In this document: positions 1-4,113 of the stretch, one piece after another
Layout of the letters: every line of letters starts with the position of its first letter
How positions within the stretch are numbered: the stretch's first letter is position 1
IMG/VR virus record: IMGVR_UViG_3300017986_000179
Span: 1-20,433 of that record
Source of the DNA: a virus
Length of the DNA stretch: 20,433 bases
Strand: one strand, 5' to 3'
Made by a program: the position numbers and the translations under genes
Notes under the pieces: generated by a model
The model's database searches: none
Seen by the model: the letters and a program-made list of their open reading frames with translations, nothing else
What the model was told of the DNA's origin: nothing

Positions 1-139
1 CAGCATTGCCACTAAAAAGCAAGTGCGGAATAGTTTTATCTTTGATCCAAGTTTTGACTTGTTGTTTTTGTGCTTCATCTCTAAATACATATCCATCTAC
101 CGTCTTAGGACGATACTTTTCTACCCATAATTCTTTCAT
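1..139 (-). CDS. 44: Sliding-clamp loader ATPase subunit, T4 gp44 type (3' part outside window)
   Basis: The first 46 residues are visible and begin MKELWVEKYRPKTVDGYVF, the standard opening of T4 gp44 and of archaeal/eukaryotic RFC small subunits (WxEKYRPxT). The window ends within LLFSGNA, which leads directly into the Walker A P-loop (GxxGxGKT), so the ATPase core itself is not seen. In T4, gp44 assembles with gp62 into the clamp loader that places the gp45 sliding clamp on DNA for the replicative polymerase and late transcription. An AGGA ribosome-binding site lies about 6 bases before the ATG. The ATG overlaps the TGA stop of the preceding 55-aa gene (ATGA), which suggests translational coupling. 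Family assignment is firm despite the truncation, because the N-terminal motif is distinctive. Confidence 0.92.
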   Translation of the reverse strand, partial: MKELWVEKYRPKTVDGYVFRDEAQKQQVKTWIKDKTIPHLLFSGNA

Positions 140-303
140 TTCTTTTCCTGTTCTTTCTTTGGCTTACGTCCGTAAAAACTTTTATATGAAATTTCTTCAG
201 TTCTTTCACCTGGTTTAAAATATTGTATTTTTCCGCCTTTGTCTAAAAAGTCCTGTAACTGTTTTTCAGTCATTCCGCTTTCTTTTGATTGTCTGTCCAT
301 CAT
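136..303 (-). CDS. Small conserved-looking protein, 55 aa, function unknown
   Basis: This 55-residue protein begins MMDRQSKESGMTEKQLQDF and ends in a Lys-rich tail (GRKPKKEQEKK). It has no membrane segment or cysteine pair. The central part (DFLDKGGKIQYFKPGERTEE) looks like a short helix followed by a strand with an invariant-looking KPG turn. I chose the ATG at 303 because it overlaps the stop of the exonuclease gene (ATGATG with TGA inside) and has a GGAG about 10 bases upstream. An in-frame ATG at 363 would lie well inside the exonuclease gene. It is sandwiched by ATGA overlaps between dexA-like and clamp-loader genes, so it is probably co-translated with replication functions. I do not recognise the family, and the ATG directly following (300) is an equally possible start. 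Confidence 0.8.
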   Translation of the reverse strand: MMDRQSKESGMTEKQLQDFLDKGGKIQYFKPGERTEEISYKSFYGRKPKKEQEKK

Positions 304-845
304 CGTTGTGTTACTCCAAAGTGTTTGTATGATTGTTGAACACACTTCGCTTGATAATAACAATCAGCTAATGCATTATGTAGTTCATCTTGAATTGCTT
401 TGCGTGGATCCTGAGGCATCATAGCAAACAGTGTACGACTGTCACGTATCTGCCAATAGTTCCAGGGTACAGGTTTTTCAGCTTCTTTGTACAAATGCTG
501 TAGTATTACAAAATCAAATGTAGGACCTTGACACCAAATGTAATCTAAACCTACACTCCATTTGTTTAATTGACGTAGCATCTCTTGTACACTTACACGA
601 TCTTCGTGATCACCAAATGCTTCGTCTTGAATTGCTTGCGGTTGCGTAGCCCACCAAGCAAGAGTATTATCGTCGATACTACGATTATAGTCTGTAGTTT
701 GTTCTTCTACATCACCACGTAGATATAATGGACTGTGCGGCTCAGCATCTGAAAATGGATCAAACTTAATAGCACCAAGGGTCATAACAACACTATCTGG
801 ATTAACTCCAAGTGTTTCTAAATCGATCATACCGTGTGTAGCCAA
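300..845 (-). CDS. dexA: DexA-like 3'-5' exonuclease (DEDDh family)
   Basis: The 181-aa product matches the T4 exonuclease A layout: IDLETLG with D8 and E10 (Exo I), WCQGPTFDF with D111 (Exo II; T4 has WCRGMSFDF), WQIRDSRT around 131-138, and H156/D161 in HNALADCYYQA (Exo III, DEDDh). These acidic residues bind the two metal ions for 3'-5' phosphodiester hydrolysis. It is somewhat shorter than T4 DexA (about 227 aa). The start is TTG at 845: an AGGAG lies 7 bases upstream, and the first ATG (codon 6) would leave too long a gap and sit tight against the Exo I motif. The gene follows a strong sigma70-like promoter set in an inverted repeat, and its stop overlaps the next start. Likely roles in T4-like phages are host DNA degradation or processing of 3' ends; the substrate here is inferred. 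Confidence 0.9.
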   Translation of the reverse strand: MATHGMIDLETLGVNPDSVVMTLGAIKFDPFSDAEPHSPLYLRGDVEEQTTDYNRSIDDNTLAWWATQPQAIQDEAFGDHEDRVSVQEMLRQLNKWSVGLDYIWCQGPTFDFVILQHLYKEAEKPVPWNYWQIRDSRTLFAMMPQDPRKAIQDELHNALADCYYQAKCVQQSYKHFGVTQR

Positions 846-851
846 AAGAAA

Positions 852-897
852 ACTCCTAACATTTTATATACATTATAGCGTATAAACTGCTAGGAGT
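852..897 (-). promoter_or_regulatory. Inverted repeat around the dexA promoter: candidate Shine-Dalgarno-masking hairpin or terminator
   Basis: In minus-strand RNA, ACUCCUAGCA (897-888) pairs with UGUUAGGAGU (861-852) over 10 bp with one G-U. An inner stem UAUAC/GUAUA (884-880 with 871-867) closes an 8-base loop. The 3' arm contains the AGGAG that serves the dexA start. RNA starting at the enclosed promoter lacks the 5' arm, so its ribosome site stays open; read-through RNA would mask it. The 3' arm is followed by UUUCUUUU, so the same element could instead act as an intrinsic terminator for the upstream operon. Confidence 0.6.
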
Positions 898-900
898 CAA
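872..900 (-). promoter_or_regulatory. Sigma70-type promoter for dexA-orf55-clamp loader
   Basis: Reading the minus strand, TTGACT (-35, 900-895) is followed by a 17-base spacer and a perfect TATAAT (-10, 877-872). The expected start is near 866-865, about 20 bases before the TTG start codon. This is the best host-type promoter in the window and starts 4 bases after the MazG-like stop codon. It would give early expression of the exonuclease and clamp-loader genes by host RNA polymerase. Confidence 0.82.
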
Positions 901-903
901 GTA

Positions 904-1269
904 CTATTTTAGGAATTTTGCCAATTCTGGACCAGTCCAACCTTCTGGTTTTAAAACTTTTCCATCTTCACGCTTGCGAACCTTACCTGTTTCTGGATCA
1001 ATTTTGGCAAAATTAGTACGCATAACTTCGTTCCACGCACCTTCGCCATCTGCTCCTAAAGAGTTAATGGCACCAATTGTGACAACAAGAATATCAACCA
1101 GTGCATCAAGTTGTTCTACAGCGTCTTGTGATTTAATAGCATCAGCAAGTTCACCGGCTTCTTCTTCAATTAATTTTAGGTACATACCATATTGATCAGT
1201 ATTAACCTTATCAACAGTTTGATCGCAAGCAATCATAAAATCTGTTTGATCTTTAAATGGATTTGTCAT
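904..1269 (-). CDS. MazG-like nucleotide pyrophosphohydrolase
   Basis: The 121-aa, mostly helical protein carries the MazG/HisE-superfamily metal-binding signature: EEEAGE (E35-E37, E40) on one helix and EQLDALVD (E52, D55, D59) on the next. Enzymes of this fold hydrolyse nucleoside triphosphates or related nucleotides to the monophosphate and pyrophosphate. The tail (NFAKIDPETGKVRKREDGKV, ending GWTGPELAKFL) is the one typically seen in single-domain phage versions. Marine phage MazG proteins have been proposed to influence host alarmone or nucleotide pools, but the substrate here is unknown. The ATG at 1269 has AGAGG 6 bases upstream. It follows the co-chaperonin gene by 9 bases, and its stop is 4 bases from the next promoter, so it closes an operon. 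Confidence 0.85.
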   Translation of the reverse strand: MTNPFKDQTDFMIACDQTVDKVNTDQYGMYLKLIEEEAGELADAIKSQDAVEQLDALVDILVVTIGAINSLGADGEGAWNEVMRTNFAKIDPETGKVRKREDGKVLKPEGWTGPELAKFLK

Positions 1270-1278
1270 TATTACCTC

Positions 1279-1680
1279 TTATTGGTTGATAAATGCTGAA
1301 GGATCAATATCTACAGATCCTCCGTGTGAAGTTTCGTTTCCAATATATAATTCATCTGGTTTTTCATCTGAATAGGCTAGAATACTTTCTGTTTCTACCA
1401 TACGAATTTCCATTTCACCTTCACCGGTATCGATATTCATACCACGTGTCCAACGTCCGTGTTCTATTAAGATCCATTGTCCTACTTCATAAGGGTCTTT
1501 GTTTTTCGGACCTTTTGAATATACCTTAGCCCAACGTGGATAAATTCCTCGTTCTTTACCATCGTCGCTTGAAATAATTAATCCGCTCTTTGTTGTTTGT
1601 TCACCAAAGTGCATATCTGATACTAGTACACGATTTCCTATCGCACGAGGAGTACCTTTAATAGCATTGATATTAGCCAT
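1279..1680 (-). CDS. GroES/gp31-like co-chaperonin
   Basis: The 133-aa product aligns by eye with the Cpn10 fold: an N-terminal strand AIGNRVLVSD (13-22), a glycine-rich mobile loop TTKSGLIISSDDGKERG (29-45), then WAKVYSKGP and a roof/closing strand region GQWILIEHGRW (67-77). The LII at 34-36 occupies the place of the GroES IVL tripeptide that docks on GroEL. T4 gp31 replaces GroES so that host GroEL can fold the major capsid protein, and a similar role is inferred here. It is longer than GroES (about 97 aa) or gp31 (about 111 aa), mainly through an acidic C-terminal tail (102-133). The ATG shares its A with the TAA stop of the upstream gene (TAATG), a coupling arrangement. The family call rests on motifs only. 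Confidence 0.78.
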   Translation of the reverse strand: MANINAIKGTPRAIGNRVLVSDMHFGEQTTKSGLIISSDDGKERGIYPRWAKVYSKGPKNKDPYEVGQWILIEHGRWTRGMNIDTGEGEMEIRMVETESILAYSDEKPDELYIGNETSHGGSVDIDPSAFINQ

Positions 1681-2069
1681 TATTCACCCTTTTTTACAAA
1701 GTTGCCGTCTGCGTCTTCTACCCATTCATCGTCTGAAACATCTACGATTGCAGGATCTTCATTTGTTTCTTGTTTAGTTGTAGTCTTTTTTGAAGTTGTA
1801 GTCTTTTTTACAGGTTCTTCATCAACTACTGTTTTCTTTCTTACAGGTGATTCGTCTGGAACTCCTTGCGCTGTTTCATAATACTCTTTAACAAGGTCTT
1901 CTCTTTTACGAACAATTTGCCCGCCGGCGCCTAGTTCATCGCCACGTGCATTTACACGAGCATTACCTACTGCCGGAGTTAACTCATTGCGTTGGCGCAA
2001 CATATCCATATCTACAGTTTTACCCTGCATTGATTTATAAACTTTCTTTTGAGGTTGTTTCATTGCCAT
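1680..2069 (-). CDS. Conserved-looking Lys/Thr-rich protein with acidic C terminus, 129 aa
   Basis: The N-terminal half is the ordered-looking part: KKVYKSMQGKTVDMDMLRQ (8-26), then NELTPAVGNARVNARGDELG (28-47) and a helix VRKREDLVKEYYE (53-65). The C-terminal half is low complexity: a KKTTTSKKTTTK stretch (88-99) followed by an acidic tail (DDEWVEDADGNFVKKGE). There are no cysteines and no membrane segment. The ATG at 2069 has AGGAG 7 bases upstream; a second ATG two codons later is less well spaced. The stop overlaps the start of the co-chaperonin gene. I have a general impression that similar N termini occur in marine T4-like phages but cannot name a function. A virion-associated or assembly role would be a guess. 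Confidence 0.75.
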   Translation of the reverse strand: MAMKQPQKKVYKSMQGKTVDMDMLRQRNELTPAVGNARVNARGDELGAGGQIVRKREDLVKEYYETAQGVPDESPVRKKTVVDEEPVKKTTTSKKTTTKQETNEDPAIVDVSDDEWVEDADGNFVKKGE

Positions 2070-2097
2070 TTAATTTCTCCTAAAATTATATGTATAC

Positions 2098-2631
2098 TTA
2101 TCTCAAGAACTCGGTGTAGTCTAGTCCATATTGGACGGAATTAATCTTATGTACACCTATCAAATATAACACATAACTTGCAACACTTGATCCACGTCCT
2201 ACACCCCACACAATGTTGTTTTCACGCATAAAGTCAACTAAGTATATCATATATTGTAGTAAGTGTATCATTTTACGAGATTCAAATTCTCTATACTCTG
2301 CTGTAATTCTACTTATATTTTTTGGCCAGTCGCCTTTTTCTTGACACTTTTTAACAAGATATTCCCATACATTAAGTTCTTTATATTTGTCAGGCATAAA
2401 CCAATGTCCTTGACAAACTTCGTCAAACTCTTTTTGATTTACATTTAATGGAATATACCAATTTAATGGACTTAATCCTTGATCTTCTAATGCACTATTA
2501 AATTTTTCGGTCTCTATTTCTTTTTGACAGAGTACAACGTGTACTTTGTCTGAGTGGCCACCATATATCATATTAATAAGGTCGCGCCCTGTGAATCTAG
2601 GTATACCGAGTTCGTCTGTTTTCATTAGCAT
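2098..2631 (-). CDS. DnaE-like protein: fragment of the bacterial DNA polymerase III alpha subunit, no catalytic aspartates
   Basis: The last third of this 177-aa protein resembles the start of the DnaE palm. LQYMIYLVDFMRENNIVWGV (125-144) and GRGSSVASYVLYLIGV (145-160) correspond to the DnaE pattern of a helix, then GPGRGSGAGSLVAYALG. INSVQYGLDYTEFLR (163-177) matches DnaE DPLxxGLLFERFLN. In DnaE the next residues are PDxDxDF, holding two of the three catalytic aspartates; here the protein stops right after FLR. The upstream NVWEYLVKKC...AEYREFESRK also recalls the DnaE segment before the palm. The protein therefore cannot be a polymerase by itself. No Shine-Dalgarno sequence is visible before ATG 2631 or the alternative ATG 2625. 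It could be a decoy, a clamp or clamp-loader partner, or a relic. Confidence 0.7.
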   Translation of the reverse strand: MLMKTDELGIPRFTGRDLINMIYGGHSDKVHVVLCQKEIETEKFNSALEDQGLSPLNWYIPLNVNQKEFDEVCQGHWFMPDKYKELNVWEYLVKKCQEKGDWPKNISRITAEYREFESRKMIHLLQYMIYLVDFMRENNIVWGVGRGSSVASYVLYLIGVHKINSVQYGLDYTEFLR

Positions 2632-2637
2632 TAATGT

Positions 2638-2666
2638 ATATTAACTGATATTAATCAGATTGTCAA
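2638..2666 (-). promoter_or_regulatory. Possible sigma70-type promoter before the DnaE-like gene
   Basis: Minus strand: TTGACA (2666-2661) is a perfect -35, followed by 17 bases and TAATAT (2643-2638; 4 of 6 to consensus). It lies in the 3' end of the 79-aa gene. The spacer contains CTGAT-TAAT-ATCAG, a 5-bp inverted repeat. The predicted RNA start (about 2631) falls on the ATG of the DnaE-like gene, so that RNA would be leaderless. The weak -10 and AT-rich setting limit confidence. Confidence 0.4.
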
Positions 2667-2880
2667 GTCCTGAATTGCCGTTTTCTTCGTCTTGTTTAAT
2701 TTTTTTATGTGCAATTCTTGACTCTAATTCTAAACGATACATTTCGAGTATCGTTTGAACTTGTGTTTGTAATTGAGGATTTCTAGATGCTTGAAAATAT
2801 TTCCTACTCAACTCTGAAATTTTTGATTCAACCTCAGAGTCGGTGAGGTCTTTTAAACTATCTACTAACGGATTAAACAT
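2641..2880 (-). CDS. Small helical protein, 79 aa, function unknown
   Basis: The product is almost entirely predicted helix: MFNPLVDSLKDLTDSEVESK at the N terminus, a central ISELSRKYFQASRNPQLQTQ, then VQTILEMYRLELESRIAHKK and a polar tail ending LDNLINIS. The helical repeats of Leu/Ile/Tyr suggest a short coiled-coil or helical hairpin. There are no cysteines, no transmembrane segment and no enzyme motif. The ATG at 2880 has AAGG about 7 bases upstream and follows the fibre gene stop by 9 bases, so it is probably on the same late RNA as that gene. The pattern KYFQAxxNPxLQxQV seems family-like, as in other marine T4-like phages, but I cannot assign a role. A small tail or baseplate accessory or chaperone is possible from position only. 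Confidence 0.78.
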   Translation of the reverse strand: MFNPLVDSLKDLTDSEVESKISELSRKYFQASRNPQLQTQVQTILEMYRLELESRIAHKKIKQDEENGNSGLDNLINIS

Positions 2881-2889
2881 TTGTTAACC

Positions 2890-4083
2890 TTAAGTAATTG
2901 TTATATTTTTCCAACTGTTGTCAGAAGGATCATAAACTTGGAATGCTTCATCAGTTGAATTGTAAATCAGTGATCTTGGAACTCCAATACCGCCTGCATC
3001 ACGTGCCGCAGTAGTATACTCTGGAATAATAAAGATTTGTGGACTCATTTTACCAGTTGTTGCATCAATCGCTTTAACCGATCCTGAGTTAGTAAAAATA
3101 TCACCTTGGAAATTTGCTTCAATAGTTGTACAAGTAAGAGTACCTGTACTAGGATTATATGTTAAAGTATCGTCGGTTTCAAGTCCGTTAGTTCCTGTTG
3201 CAGAATCAGCAAGTATAATTGACTTAGAAGCATTTTCGTCTCCTGAGTCAGAAAGTGTAACAGTTGTAGCATTAATTGTGCCAGTGTTAACCCACGCACC
3301 GTCTGCATCACTAAACGATAAAAAGTCTCCGTCAGCAAGTGTTGTAATTTCTACGTTGCCAATATTAGCAATATCGTCTATTGTGCCTTCAATTTCTTGT
3401 CCAAGAGTACCAGTTACAGTTAGATTACCTTGTATTGTTGTATTACCGCCTACTGAAAGATCATTTGTAATAGTTAGTGTAGAAAAAGGAATCACATCAG
3501 GACCTGCTGATGCTGTATTAAACTTTCCTACATATTCTAAAAATACTGTAGCACCTGAATCTGTTGTATACACATCTACGATTGTAGGAGTAGTATCACT
3601 ACTAATAACTAATGTAGCATTACTTTCAGGCCAGCTAGGATTCAAACGTAATGTCCCGCTTTGTGCGGCTTCAAAAGTTATAGTTCTAGTATCACTATTA
3701 TTACTTCTAATAGATAAACGCATATGACCGTATTGACTATTTGCAGGAAAACTATCTAATGTAATTGTTGCATTTCCAGCAACAGTAACATTTTGGAAAT
3801 GGCCATCATCCCAGTCTATTGTTCCCGAAGTTGTAAATTGAATGGTATCAAATGTTTGATATGAATTAGCTCTAAATTTAGCAAAACTTACTAAACTGTT
3901 ATTAAAATCATTATCTTCGTTTGTTTTAGCAGTATTAGTTTGTAGCGATTCTATTTCGCTCTTTGCGTTATTAAGGCTTGTTTTAATAGTCGAGAAATTA
4001 TCTCGAAATCCCTGCGAATCATTGTCCTGTCCTGCGACTGGAAAATTTTCGTCTATATCTGTAAAGTTTATATTACTGGCCAT
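2890..4083 (-). CDS. Tail-fibre/baseplate-associated structural protein, 397 aa
   Basis: The N terminus (INFTDIDENFPVAGQDNDSQ, then GFRDNFSTIKTSLNNAKSEI) is a short anchor plus helix related to the NDGTGD...FxKVNxNFxEL anchor of two neighbouring proteins. The middle is rich in Thr, Ser, Asn, Gly and Asp with beta-repeat texture (NDLSVGGNTTIQGNLTVTGT around 209-228), typical of trimeric fibre shafts. The final 48 residues (IPEYTTAARDAGG..., LIYNSTDEAFQVYDPSDNSW) match the C-terminal module of the 394-aa fibre protein. It has no enzyme motif. A late promoter box lies 18 bases upstream of the ATG and an AGGAG sits 8 bases before it. It probably forms or decorates a fibre or short tail appendage; receptor binding is inferred. 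Confidence 0.82.
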   Translation of the reverse strand: MASNINFTDIDENFPVAGQDNDSQGFRDNFSTIKTSLNNAKSEIESLQTNTAKTNEDNDFNNSLVSFAKFRANSYQTFDTIQFTTSGTIDWDDGHFQNVTVAGNATITLDSFPANSQYGHMRLSIRSNNSDTRTITFEAAQSGTLRLNPSWPESNATLVISSDTTPTIVDVYTTDSGATVFLEYVGKFNTASAGPDVIPFSTLTITNDLSVGGNTTIQGNLTVTGTLGQEIEGTIDDIANIGNVEITTLADGDFLSFSDADGAWVNTGTINATTVTLSDSGDENASKSIILADSATGTNGLETDDTLTYNPSTGTLTCTTIEANFQGDIFTNSGSVKAIDATTGKMSPQIFIIPEYTTAARDAGGIGVPRSLIYNSTDEAFQVYDPSDNSWKNITIT

Positions 4084-4101
4084 ATTATAGTCTCCTAACT
4101 A

Positions 4102-4109
4102 TATTTATC
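4102..4109 (-). promoter_or_regulatory. Late promoter box GATAAATA
   Basis: Minus-strand GATAAATA matches the T4-like late promoter (TATAAATA in T4, NATAAATA in marine relatives) at 7 of 8 T4 positions. It sits in the 30-base gap between two structural genes. The predicted RNA start is around 4096, giving a very short leader with AGGAG before ATG 4083. Confidence 0.7.
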
Positions 4110-4113
4110 TTGT

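Noticed and set aside
304-363. Extended start of the 55-aa gene at 363
   Set aside because: The extra 20 codons lie within the exonuclease Exo III region in another frame. ATG 303 has a ribosome site and a coupling overlap.
2085-2090. TATAAT on the minus strand before the 129-aa gene
   Set aside because: There is no -35 at 16-18 bases (the nearest TTGAGA is only 10 bases away) and no extended -10. Not called as a promoter.
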